This document shows, piece after piece, positions 34,920 through 46,910 of a DNA stretch of 64,000 nt; within the stretch, counting starts at the first letter, position 1; each line of letters opens with the position of its first letter. The stretch is from Mercenaria mercenaria (taxonomy: Eukaryota > Mollusca > Bivalvia > Venerida > Veneridae): NCBI RefSeq assembly GCF_021730395.1, contig NC_069368.1, positions 17,936,001 to 18,000,000 on the forward strand, given 5' to 3'. A program made the translations under genes and the position numbers. The notes under the pieces were generated by a model that was not told where the DNA came from, did not search any database, and worked only from the letters and a program-made list of their open reading frames with translations.

Positions 34920-35640
34920 TTCTGATACAGTGACTCACTGATTTGTATGCTTTACTGATACACTCAGTGACGCACTGACGTGATCTTTAATGATGCAGTG
35001 AATCACTGCTTTCAGCGCTTTACTGCTACATTGTAAACAAGTCACAGACTTGAGAGCTTTACTGAAATGTTGGAAACCAGATACTGACTTGTGCTCTTTA
35101 ATGATGCAGTGCCTCACTGCTTTGAGCGTTTTAACGATGCAGTGACTCATTGCTTTGAGCGTTTTAATGATGCAGTTGCACTTACTGATACGTTGTAAAC
35201 AAGACACTGACTTGTGAGCTTTACTGATATGTTGGAAACCAGATACCGACTTGTGATCTTTAATGATGCAGTGACTCACTGCTTTGAGCGTTTTAATGAT
35301 GCAGTGACTCACTGCTTTGAGCGTTTTAATGATGCAGTGGCTCACTGTTTTGTGCACTTACTGATACGTTGTAAACAAGTCACAGACTTGTGAGCTTTAC
35401 TGATATGTTGGAAACCAGATACTGACTTGTGACTTTTACTGATGCAGTGACTCGCTGCTTTGAGCGCTTTTTGATGCAGTGACTCACTGCTTTGCAAGCT
35501 TTACTAATACATTGTAAACAAGTCACTAACTTTAATGCTTTACTGATATGTTGAAAGCGAGTTACTAACTTGTGCGTTTCACTGATGCAGTGTCTCAATG
35601 CTTGCGAAACGCTTTACTCATATGTTGTACACATGTCACT
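34920..35640. repeat. Compound minisatellite of 33 bp and 39 bp units
   Basis: A 33 bp unit (AATGATGCAGTGACTCACTG + CTTTGAGCGTTTT) and a 39 bp unit (TTACTGATATGTTGGAAACC + AGATACTGACTTGTGAGCT) alternate in blocks. Both periods are multiples of three, so the minus strand stays open in two stretches (34935-35357 and 35380-35598), reading SHCIIKTLKAV and SGFQHISKAHKSV units. It is probably non-coding. Confidence 0.85.
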
Positions 35641-35715
35641 GACTTTTGAGATTAACAAAACATTGCAAACATCGACAAATTTGACTCGAAACGGCCAGTT
35701 TGGACAAAACCTTGA

Positions 35716-35895
35716 AGCATATATGTGAAGATCTATAAATGGGACGCAACGCCGACATACTATGTCAAGGCTGCATCTAACGCTGCTGAGGGGACAGATA
35801 AAATTAAACCAAAGACGACGAACCTCAGAAAAGAGGAAGAACGATCGATCATGGCTAAACTACAAGCAAACTTACAATTGAATGTGACTCGCTGA
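35716..35895 (+). CDS. Unidentified 59-codon open frame, possibly an exon or transposon remnant
   Basis: The frame is open from a TGA at 35713 to TGA at 35893. It reads KIYKWDATPTYYVKAASNAA and ends KEEERSIMAKLQANLQLNVT-R, a mixed, soluble-looking composition unlike the low-complexity chance frames around it. No ATG opens it and no clear splice acceptor is seen. I do not recognise the family. It lies between the minisatellite and FB-II. Confidence 0.25.
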   Translation, partial: SIYVKIYKWDATPTYYVKAASNAAEGTDKIKPKTTNLRKEEERSIMAKLQANLQLNVTR

Positions 35896-37086
35896 TTATT
35901 TTATTTAAGTGAGGAAGCTAGTATTCCTGAGTTCTGTACCAGTTTACTTAGTCTCTGAACTTGTCTAAAGATCACGTGCGTGAAATTAGCCAGAGCAGCC
36001 AGAGTAGTCAGAGTTCAGCCAGAGTTTAGCCAGAGTTCAGCCAGAGAAGTCAGAGTTTAGCCAGAGTAGCCAGTTACTTTGGCTGGCCAGAGTAGCCAGA
36101 GTTCAGCCAGAGAAGTCATAACTCCGGTTACTCTGGCTGGCCAGGGTAGCCAGAGCTCAGCAAGAGTAGCCAGAGTTCGTCCAGTATCAGCTGGCCAGAG
36201 TAGCCAGAATTCAACCAGAGTAAGCAGAGTTTCTAGATTTTTAACATGTTTTGGCTACTCTGGTCAGCAAAAGTAGTCATAATAGCCCGAGTCACCAGGA
36301 TACCATTTGCTCTGGTTACTCTGGCTGTTTCTAACAGAGAAGCTTGAGTTCAGCCAGAGTAGCCAGAGTTTCCAGGATTTTAACCAGAGTAGCCAGAGTA
36401 ACCAGGTCCCGTGTTCGTAAAATATTTTCGGTCTTAGCTGAGTTTTATTATAAAACTTAATATGTCATTTCTATGTAAATAGCATATTTAAAACTGAATT
36501 TCAAGTTAATAACTATTTTCAAGTGGTTAATTAAAGTAGCTCTGGTTACTCTGGCTGGCCAGAGTAGCAAGAGTTTCTAGGGTTTTAACATGTAGCCAGA
36601 GTAGCCAGAGTAACCAGGTCCCATATTCGCAAAACATTAGCTGAATTCGATCTTGAAACTTAATATGTTATTTCTTTCTAAATAGCATGTTTAAAACTGA
36701 ATTTCAAGTTAATAACTATTTTCAATTGGCTATTTATAGTGACCATAGTAGCCGGAACTCTGGTTACTCTGGCTGGCCAGTGTAGGCAGAGTTCAGCCAG
36801 AGTAACAAGACTCTATTAGGATTTTAACATATTCTGGTTACTCATACCAAAGCAGCGTAACATCAATGCTTGAAACTTAAATGGTGGACACTAGAACATA
36901 GAAGAATACATGCATCCCGAATATTGTTGTACAAATAACCATCAATCAAAACATTCATTTTCAGTTTTCATATTGCATTTGCCATGTTTTTGTGATTTTC
37001 CTACATATCTGCGATATGTCACATGTTTAATTGTTAAGCACCCTTGAACGTATATATTATATTAAATGGGCGCTCAACAAATCTGG

Positions 37087-37143
37087 ATTAATAATAATAA
37101 TAATGATGATGATGATGATGATATAATAATAATGATAATAATC
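37087..37143. repeat. (AAT)n(GAT)n microsatellite
   Basis: Runs of TAA, TGA and TAA triplets. Confidence 0.95.
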
Positions 37144-37149
37144 TCATAT

Positions 37150-37930
37150 ACTAAGTTTTTTTTCTACAATGAATGCAATATGGTGTTACAGTATTCTAAC
37201 TGTGGGTGAACGTATGTTTTTAGGCAGTTTCTTTAATATTATTGTTATTACATTGTACATATGTTTTTATAAATCTGAGAGTGTTACTAGCTTTTGAAGA
37301 TGGCATTTCAATATGTGTTTCCAAGTTAAGACATCACTAATAGTAATCCCGAGATATTTAGCATTTCCTGTAGTTTTCACTTCTTGATTAAGTTATTTAT
37401 ATGGAAAGATGATATTTTTCTCTTTTTTTGGAGATTCCTATTACTTCGCATTTATCAGGATTGAATTCCAAAGACAAATTACTTTCCCAGTCTTCTTATT
37501 TTGTCAAATCATCTTGAAGTTTGTAAGAGTCTATTAACGAGTCTATGTTGAGGTAAATGATAGTGTCATCAGCAGATAAGTGTATTCTACCTTTAACAGA
37601 GTCAGGAAGGTCATTGATAAAACAAAGGAAGAGACAGACAATGACCCAACACTGAACCTTGAAGAACCCCCCGATAGAACTGGTAAAGAGTGTGAGCCTT
37701 CAGCTACTACAGTTTGATACGGTTGCTAAGGAAAGTTTGAATCCAGGATAGAGAGATTCTGTAGACACAACATTGCACGATTTTATAGAGGAGTTGATGA
37801 TCGATCTTGTCGAAAGCTTTCGAGAAATCCATTACAATAAGACCTGTTTGTTTCCGGATTGAAGATTGTCAAAAGTTCCTTGTGTAAAGGATAATAGTTG
37901 AGCCTCACATCTATGTTTGGAACGGAAGAT
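37150..37930 (-). pseudogene. LINE-C reverse transcriptase fragment
   Basis: The minus strand, in changing frames, gives pieces of an APE-type LINE RT: a FSKAFDKIDH-like block, PVLSGGSS (cf. PVTSGVPQGSV), FINDLPDSVKGRIHLSADDT (active site, normally YADDT), SLEFNPDKCEV and AKYLGI. Several indels and stops separate them. It is an old fragment inside FB-II. Confidence 0.7.
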
Positions 37931-38656
37931 AAATTGGAAAGGTGTTAGAAGATTGTTAACAATTTTGGTTCACTCAAAGTTGATTTATTTTGTATGTTTT
38001 ATTTATCAAGTGATTCATAAAAGAGACTTCTGCCAGAGTAGCCAGAGTTTCTAGGGCTTAAACATGTTGCGAAATGACCCTTTTTTGTACTCTCAGGTTT
38101 TTCTTTAGTGTTGCATGTATCAAATGATTCATCAAACGGACTTCAAAGAATCGTCTTACTTATCAGTTAGCAGTCCTGTAACTGTTTAATCAAAACACAG
38201 TCAATATCGTTTCATACACGTAAACAAGTAATATCGAGTTAATACATGGAATGTTGATTGGTTGCCTGGTGGCATAAGGTGACCACAATCAATTTTTGAA
38301 TGTCAATTTGCGTTTTGATTGGCATGTCACAGGTACCTACGTATACCTTTTTCCAAGACTTTAGATGAAATACCGTTATTAGGCAGCTTTAAGTGTATGT
38401 GTTTACATGTCAACATTTTGTGAACTTCCACAACTTTAAAATGCAAATTTGAGGAATTGGTTGCTGTGAACAAGTATGAAAAATTTATTCTCCAATTTCC
38501 TTATATTATGTCTTCAAGTTAATTGAGTTGGTACTACTTCAAGTCAAACACTGAAGTTAAATAAATACAACACCAGAAGCCTTCAAATAAATATTCTTTA
38601 TTTTTACACTCAAAGTTATATGGAATTCACTGCAATTGTTTATGATATCAATATAA

Positions 38657-39468
38657 ACAAGAGGACCCATATGGTCCTGAATAAGGTCCTGAATCGTTCG
38701 TTTATCTGGACCTTGCGGGTTATGACAGTCATAGTAAAAATTCACAATTTGTAATTGTTAACTCTAAATTCTAGGCATTCTGGAAATTTGAAACTTATAT
38801 TGTACAAGATTAGAAGTATATTGATCATCCACAGAAAGAGACTAATATTGACCTTGGGGTGGTGATTCAATCTTACCCTTGTGGCTCTGAAAAAGATTTT
38901 TACTATGAAAGTATATCATGATTTTTTTTCTATATAAAACTTAAGTAGGAACCATTTTGACTCTGTGTTATTGATTTGAACATGTAAAATATCTCAAATC
39001 TTGTCATTGCATTTCTTTTGAGAAAATTTTAAAAGATTTTCCTGTAGGACTTTACAAGCTCATTAGCACAAGCGGGGGCAATTTTGACATCAAGGGACAT
39101 GATTTGCTCAATTTTAAGAGAGGCATTCACTAGGCCATGCTGCATACAAAATATATATAGTCTGGGCCGAAAGGAAAATAAGAATATTTTTATAGGATTT
39201 AATATATTACTCTATGTGAAACTTAAAGCCCCAAGGCAGATCAAATATGATCCCGGAGTCCATGATTTGAACAATTATGAAAGAGATGTACTTGCCAATG
39301 CTTCTTGCAAAATATCTAAAGGTCTGGGTCGTGTGATACTTCAGAAGATTTTTAAGGTTTAACAATATAAAATGGAATAAGTACTGAGTTCAGTCAAATA
39401 GCCTGACTCAATCTGATAGACAAAAGTTGATCACAAAACCTCACCATGTCACACAGTGACACGAGCTA
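38657..39468. mobile_element. HINE-like element, single-unit copy
   Basis: It starts ACAAGAGGACCCATATGGTCC and ends CTCACCATGTCAC-ACA-GTGACACGAGCT, the terminal hairpin seen at 17296-17327, after TTGATCACAAAAC. The body is not tandemly repeated. Related to 15930-17327 by its 3' end. Confidence 0.6.
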
Positions 39469-39663
39469 CAAAAAACAAGTATAGTGTATGTGGGTCATTC
39501 AATATATAATAGTAACTATTAAATATCATTTAATCTGACTTAGTCTTACCTATCAATTTTGTTCAATAATGTAAATTGACTTTTCACCATTTTCACACTG
39601 TTATGTACGGCGTTGAGTTTGGACAATCGTGACTTTTATTTAATACTAAATGACATATATATG

Positions 39664-39896
39664 AGTCGCGTCATGAGAAAACCAACATAGTGGGTTTAAG
39701 ACCAGAATGGATCCAGACCAGCCTGCGCATCCGCGCAGACTGGTCAGGATCCGTGCTGTTCGCTAACAGTTTCTCCGAGTCCAATACGCTTTAAAAGCAA
39801 ACAGCATGGATCCTGAACAGACTGCGCGGATGCACAGGCTGGTCTGAATCCATGCTGGTCGCAAAGCCACTATGTTTGTTTTCTCATGGCACGGCT
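39664..39896. mobile_element. Palindromic MITE (CATGAGAAAACC family), long form
   Basis: The ends read CGCGTCATGAGAAAACCAAC and the complement. The arms carry GACCAGCCTGCGCATCCGCG and the complement, around AACAGTTTCTCCGAGTCCAA. It abuts the FB-II right arm. Confidence 0.85.
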
Positions 39897-40780
39897 AAAA
39901 TATTAGATTTCATAATCAAATTCAGCTAAGACTGAAAAACTTTTGTGAACATGGGACCTGGTTACACTGGCTACTGACCAGAGTAGCAAAAACATGTTAA
40001 AATCCTAAAAATTCTGGCTTCTCTGGCCAGCCAATGTAACCAGAGCAAATGAAATCCTGGTGACTCGGGCTACTCCGGATACTCTGGCTGACCATAGTAG
40101 TCAGAACATGTTAAAATCCTAGAAACACTTGCTAATATGGCTGAACTCTGGCTGAACTCTGGCTACTCTGGCAAGCCAGAGTAATAAGAGTTCTGGTTAG
40201 TAACCAAAGTTCTGGCTACTCTGGCTACTCTCTATAGCCACTTGAAAATAGTAATTAACTTGAAATTCAGTTTAAACATGCTATTTAAAAAGAAATGGCA
40301 TATTAAGTTTCATAATCAAACTTAGCTAAGACGGAAAATCTTTTGTGAACCAGGTTACTCTGGCTACTCTTAAAATCCTAGAAACTCTGGCTACTCTGGC
40401 CAGCCAGACTAACCAGAGCAAATAAAATCCAGGTGACTCGGGCTATTCTGGATACTATGGCTGACCAGAATAGTCAGAACATTTTAACATCCTAGAAACT
40501 CTGGCTTTTCTTGCTGAACTCTGGCTACTCTGGCCAGCCAGAGTAACCACAGTTCTGGCTGACCTCTGGCTACTCTGGCCAGCCAGAGTAAACAGAGTTA
40601 TGATTTCTCTGGTTGAACTCTAGCTACACTGACTGAACTCTGGCTACTCTGGCTAGCCAGAGTTTTGACTCCTCTGGCTACTCTGGCTAAACTCTGGCTG
40701 AACTCTGGCTACTCTGGCTAAACTCTGGCTGAACTCTGGCTATTCTGACTACTCTGGCTGCTCTGGCTAATTTCACGCAC

Positions 40781-41134
40781 ATAACACTATACACGCTTAT
40801 TTGACAGCTTCCACCTATAGTTCGGAGGTGGAGAAACGAATGACTAATAGGCGTACTGACTACAGACAACAATTTCAAGTCCATTCAATATAAAATACTT
40901 GTTGGTAAGCTAAATAATCCTACATGTAACCATTTAACTAAAATAAAAATAATTGTATAATGCATATATTTTGATACTTCAAAATAATTTCCACAATACA
41001 AGTAAATTACATTACAAATTTTTAACTTTATAAAGCCGCGACATAATCGAAAATTGTATATTATTTATTCTAACGCGACCAGCAAATAACCTACATAAAT
41101 GTAGAGCAAAATCTATCACGGGTTATTCTGCAAT
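40781..41134. other. Intergenic DNA and sequence related to the PAL-1 surroundings
   Basis: From about 41075 the DNA (CTAACGCGACCAGCAAATAA) matches the stretch that follows PAL-1 copy a near 230-300. FB-III therefore landed inside a larger PAL-1-containing repeat. Nothing codes here. Confidence 0.55.
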
Positions 41135-41793
41135 GAGTGTATATCAAAATCCCCTCAGTCAAAACCCACTCAGCTGAAAAATGGCATGGTGGTCAAAATC
41201 CCCTCAACAAAAATGACAGGGTGGTCATAATCCCCTTCGCAAAAATGATGGGGTAGTCAAAACCCTCTCGATGTGTAGTCAAAACCCCCTCGATGCATAG
41301 TCAAAATCCCCTCAGAGATATGAAATTGTGAGGCAAAATTTCATTCTTGAAATTATATTATCATTCTGACTTTATATGTTTCAAAAAAAATCAAGATATA
41401 ATTGCAATTTCAACTTGATGAAGAAAAGATTGATATTGAAAATATATATGCTGAGCAAAATTTCCGATTAGACCCCTACATGCCTGACAAAGATCCTGGC
41501 CATCTAGAATAAAGCAGAAAATGTACTGAATGTGGCACTTAATTCTGAATAATTGTATTCTTGTACATTTGTATTTCAGATGTTTTCTACGTTATTCTTA
41601 CATAAAACACCAGGCTTTTTGAGACACGCAACAACAATAAAATTCAACCAAATTTTAAGAATACAAATGCTAGGGATTTTTGCAAAAGTAAAAATTAAAT
41701 AATCGATATTTGTGTAGGCATTCAGGTCAATAAAACAATATTTAAAATTCATAAGCTAACTTTTTACCAATAAAAACATAATCTACAGTCTTC

Positions 41794-42429
41794 GATTGTA
41801 GGACATTTGCCCCCAAGGACATTTGCTCCCCCCCCCCCACCCCTCCCAATGAAAAAATAAACTGCTGGACATTTGCCCCCGAGTTGAAATGGCAGATAGG
41901 ACATTTGCCCCCCATTCCTTATTTTTGGAATGGACATTTGCCCCCAAATATTTTTGTCCTATATGCCAGTAAATATAACTGTATTTTTGGTTGTTTTATT
42001 ATCAGAATTACTCTAAAAGGCACTTTTCAGTAAAAATATAGTGTTTTATTGATAATAATTTGATAAATATGTTAATTACTTTCAAGTGTTAAGGTAAATA
42101 ATAGCCTATTATTGTGTAATAAAAGTGCTCATAACAGTATTATAATTTCTTTATTAGTGCAATGTTTTTAACAAATTTGGCAATTATCTACTACAAAATT
42201 GTATAAAACAAAGTCATTGTCCCCTAAAATATGACGAATGTCTTGTATCAAGTTCCCAAAAATCATTGGGGGACAAAACTATTGGGGGACAAATGTCCGT
42301 TTCAGAAACAAGCACTGTGGGGCAAATGTCCTATCTACCATTTCAACTGGGGGGGGGGGGGGGGCAAATGTCCAGCAGTCCACTTTTCCATTGGGGGGCA
42401 AATGTCCTGGGGGCAAATGTCTGGATCAA
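41794..42429. mobile_element. Small foldback element of GGACATTTGCCCCC repeats, 9 bp duplication
   Basis: ACAGTCTTC is duplicated exactly at 41785-41793 and 42430-42438. Both arms are built from GGACATTTGCCCCC units in opposite orientation, with GTTGAAATGG..GATAGGACA and its complement, around a 280 bp AT-rich centre. C and G homopolymers lie at 41828-41838 and 42349-42363. It is nested in FB-III. Confidence 0.75.
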
Positions 42430-43779
42430 ACAGTCTTCAAGTGTTTAGTTGGAAGTTTTGTTTAGTATACAAACAAATAATGGGTTTGTAAGAGCCAATT
42501 AATTATCTATTAAATTGTGGACTTCTTAAAGGCCTAGATTTTGGCAGTTGGCCAAGGAATTTTTGTCTTCACCGGCACAGTTGGGGGCTAATGACCATCA
42601 CAGTATGGCTCCAATAAACAAGGGTCATTGTTTATTGGAGAGTCAGTCTACCTGACAAGTGTATCTATTAGTGAAAAAGAGAAACAAAGTAATTCTATAA
42701 TAATTGATAACTTTTAAAGTTATTAAAAAAAGATTTTGACATTTCTATGTAAAGAAAAATATTTGTTGATCAAACACAATAATAAAATAATCAGAAACTT
42801 ATTTTCACAATAATGAGATAATCAGAAACTTAAAGAAACATGCAAGTTTTTATTTTTTCAAATTCTGTCTGGAGAATTGTGATATTTCTGAAAAATTTGA
42901 CTTTCACTCATCTAAAGCTTGCAGAATACTGTAAATAACATTTGTCTAAATTGAAAACAGAATGTGAATTTCAAAGTTACAAAGCAAAGCATGAAAAAGG
43001 TCCCTTTTTGCAACTATACTGAAAATGAAAATTGAATATAGATGGAACACAATAACTTTATATTCAAATAATGTTGATAACATGAATACATGAAAATCAA
43101 TTTCCAAATCGAAAAATATTGTTTGTCAGCACCAAGAACTCAGGAACTTTTCACTATACTTGTGTTTTATTATCATTATTATTTTCAATATTATTACTGT
43201 TATCTTTTATCATCCTATATGTAATATAATAATAATAATAATAATAACAATATCCTAATGATAATATAATAATAATAATAATGTTAATAATAATAATAAT
43301 TATGATTATGATTATTTTATTATTATTATCATTATTATAACGTTAAAGTAATAGTTATTATCATCTACATAATATCAAAATAATATTTATTATTATTATC
43401 ATTCCATATTTACTGAAGAAAAAATAATTTCTTTCAACTCCACTGCACACATCTTCATGGTCTAGTTGGGGTCCCTGCTGTGCTAATTGCCCTCTAATCA
43501 GTTGCTATTACATAATCGCTGATAAGCAGCTGATAAGATGGGAGTTGTATATTGGATTTGGGGGGGGGGGGGGGTACACTTATATAGTAGTGAATCTAGA
43601 CCTTTAAGTGTTCTTGGATAGGTGATAAGAATAAAATAAATGAACATAAAACATAAATGATTTCAGTTTGTGCAATTAGCAAAATAAAAGTATGTGCTAG
43701 TATGTGCTAGAAGAAAAGAAAAATTGAAATATTATATGTCATTTACCTAGCTCTATTAAAGACAAATACCATTATTAAA
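42430..43779. other. Non-coding part of FB-III with AAT/ATT microsatellites
   Basis: AAT/ATT-rich tracts lie at about 43160-43400 and a poly-G run at 43559-43574. I see no gene. The break where LINE-D begins is near 43780. Confidence 0.6.
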
Positions 43780-46700
43780 AATCAGTCAATGTTTTATTAG
43801 ATCGTTCGTGTTATAAATTATTTTTAGAAACAAATAGTATCTTTGCTAAATTTATTGGAAAACTGACATTCAGGGATAGCTCAGTAATTGATTACTCTCT
43901 TTGTTCATTAAATGTATTGCCTTTGATATCTAATTTTGAAATTATAGAAGTAGACCCACTTTTTTCCGATGGTCACTCTCTTTTATCAATGACAGTAACA
44001 TGCTCTCAGTGCTTACCAAGGCCCGTTGAGCAAAATGAACCTATTCAGTTCCAGCCGTACAATAAACCCCCAAAATGGCGCGAGCCTAATAAAGAAGCCT
44101 TTATAAATAATTTGAACATGCAAATGGTAAATAACATTGATACAATGCTTAGAAATCCACCAGAATCTGATTTGAAGTCATATATCAATGATGTAACTAA
44201 AAAAAAAATTTCTGAAGTCTTCTCTAAATCGGCTGATATGAGTTTCCCGGTTCGCAAAGACGTCCCCCCACTGAAGCCCAGCACCACAAACGGAAAGTTA
44301 CCCTGGTACGGGCCTCAATGTAAGAAAGCCCGTAACCGGTATAATACTGCTCGTAAAACTTATCAGTTACATAAGAATAACATAAATAAATCTAGACTGA
44401 AAGCTGCTAGCAGGTTTTATAAACAGACTATGAATACATATTTAAATAAACATCGCTTTAGAAATGAACGAAAATTGCGTGCAATGTGTTCAAATAAACC
44501 GAAGGATTATTGGAGATTTCTCAATAGTATTTCACGCACGAAATCCGAAAAAACACCGAGTATTTCAGATTTTTTCACTTTTTTTAAAGACTCAAATGCG
44601 TCAAACCTCGACGAGAACGATTGCGATGTGTCTGTAGGTGGTCATGATATTAACATTAATAATAATTCTATTTCAGATAATTCGTGTCTCAATCGGTCAA
44701 TTACTGAGGCAGAAATAAATAAAGTTATTCTTAAAACTAATAATGGTAAAGCTGTTTCCCAATTTGATTTTATAAGTAATGAATACCTAAAAACTACACG
44801 TAATATAATGGTCCCGTTGTATTGTTCATTGTTTAATATTATTCTGAACTCTGGTATGCTGCCCGACACTTGGTTAATAGGTTCAGTTAAACCAATATAC
44901 AAAAATAAGGGCTCTCCTATTGACCCTGCAAATTACAGACCTATAACTATACTGAGTTGTCTTGGAAAAGTCTTTACAGCAATATTAAATAATAGAATAT
45001 CTGAGTTTTTATCTGATAATAATCTACTACATGAAAATCAGGCGGGCTTCCGTGCAAAATACTCTACGACTGATCATATATTTACTCTCCATTTTCTCAT
45101 AGAAAAATTGCGTTCTAAAAAGAGAAAGCTACTTTGCTCGTTCATTGATTTTTCTTCAGTTTTCGACTCCTTATGGCGTGTGGGTCTCTGGAGAAAATTG
45201 TTCGAAATCGGCGTCACTGGTAAAATTTTTAATGTCATTCAAAGTATGTACTCTGATATCAAATCTTGTGTAACAGTGAATGGACAAACATCAGCTTTTT
45301 TTTCCAAGCTTCAAAGGGGTACGTCAAGGGGAAAATTTGTCTCCTGTACTTTTTCCATTTATTTAAACGATTTGGAATCTTTTCTCTTAAGACCTAACAA
45401 TGGTATCTTAATTGATGTACACGAAAACGACGCCGTCCGTTTTCTTAAAATCCTTATTTTGCTTTATGCAGACGATACAGTCATTTTAGGCGAGGAAGAA
45501 GTTTCTTTCCAATCATGTCTTGATAATTTTTACCTGTACTGCCAAACTTGGAAACTTAATATAAATTTCTCAAAGACAAAGATAATAGTTTTCGGTACAA
45601 ATAAACCTAGCAGATATTCTTTTAGCATAAATGGTCAAACTATAGAGGTAGTTAAGGAATACAAATATTTAGGGGTAGATTTTTCTGCTTCTGGGAGTTT
45701 TTTGTCTTGCAAAAAACATATTGTCACACAGGCGAATAAGGCTACCCTTTGTTATACATGAGAATAAACAACCTTGACCTCCCCATTGATCTCCAAATAA
45801 AGCTTTTTGATCATACTGTCCTACCTATTCTTACATACGGAAGTGAAATTTGGGGCTATGAGAACATAGACTTAATTGAGCAAATACACGTTAATTTTTT
45901 ACGTAAAATTACAAAAACGAGAAGAAGTACTCCCCGGTATATGTTATATGCGGAGCTAGGTCGTTACCCCATAGATATTATTATTAAGTCCCGAATGGTT
46001 AAATTCTGGAATAAGTTAATCTTGTCTAATGAAACAAAGATATCAAATATATGTTATAGATATATGATACAGTCTGACCATGTTTTTAAGTGGACTAATT
46101 TCATAAAAACTGTTTTAGACAAAACGGGTAATTCCCTAAGTCCCTGATGCTTTTTCGTACCGGCAACCATAGGTTCCCTATTGAAACCGGCCGCTGGACC
46201 CAGTCATTTGTCCCACATGAAGAGCGCAAATGTCGACTATGTCACTTTAACAGTCTTGGTGATGAAATGCACTACTTATTAGAATGTCCCTTCTTTGTTG
46301 AAGATCAAAGCTTATACCAAAAAGATTCTATCAAAGGCCGAATATTATCAAGTTTAAAGATTTATTATCAAGTACAAGGGATCTATTTTGACAAATCTTG
46401 CTTACTTTGTTAAAGATCTGATTGAACATTTCAGAAGGTTTTAACAAATTGCGTTAACTCACGTTCTTTTTAAATTCATTATCCATAGTAAATGTGTATC
46501 GTATTTTCATGAATTAAATCATTCTGAAAAAGTATTTTAGCCAATCAAATCGCGCGACTGTAATTCATTCATATAAGTAGATCGTCTAATACAAAGAAAT
46601 TCTCGTGCGAAAGTACTTCTGTAGTCACTCTGTATTGAACTTAAGAAAACATTGTAAATGGTATAACTCTCTTCTCTTTTGTTAAAGGATTAATTTTCTA

Positions 46701-46910
46701 CAACAATACCCGTATGACATGTTAATTGATAAAGTGAAAATGTTTCTATCATGTATTACTATTTAGATATTCCACAACCGATTGTCCATACCCATAATAT
46801 ATATTGTTTTTCTATAATAATTATTTGCTCACATGTTATTGCAGAATACTTGTATTTTGTAATCTGTGTCTTCAAAATAAAGAAAATGTTCTGTTCTGTT
46901 CTGTTCTGTA
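43780..46910 (+). pseudogene. LINE-D: 5'-truncated LINE with endonuclease end, RT and zinc motif
   Basis: The element starts inside the APE endonuclease (GKLTFRDSSVIDYSLCS, then SDGHS). It runs through the RT (KPIYKNKGSPIDPANYRPIT, ENQAGFRAKYSTTDHIF, active site LLYADDTVIL, EYKYLGVDF), then LPILTYGSEIWGYE and a C-terminal CRLCHFNSLGDEMHYLLECP knuckle. The 614-residue frame (43917-45761) crosses two compensating indels: FKGVRQGENLSPVL is out of frame at about 45310-45350. A further shift follows at about 45750 and a stop at 46145. The 3' tail is (TGTTC)n near 46890. It is a dead copy, but not very old. Confidence 0.85.

Larger units (their letters stand above)
35976..40780. mobile_element. FB-II: foldback element with AGCCAGAGT-repeat arms
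   Basis: The outer ends are GTGCGTGAAATTAGCCAGAG and its complement. The left arm (35976-36850) and right arm (39900-40780) are arrays of AGCCAGAGT / TCAGCCAGAGTAG units, in opposite orientation. They are broken by a shared spacer (AAACTTAATATGTCATTTCT ... TTTCAAGTTAATAACTATTT) that occurs twice on the left and about twice on the right. The middle holds a microsatellite, LINE-C, another arm fragment near 38036, a HINE-like copy and a MITE. I see no clear target duplication and no transposase. Confidence 0.7.
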
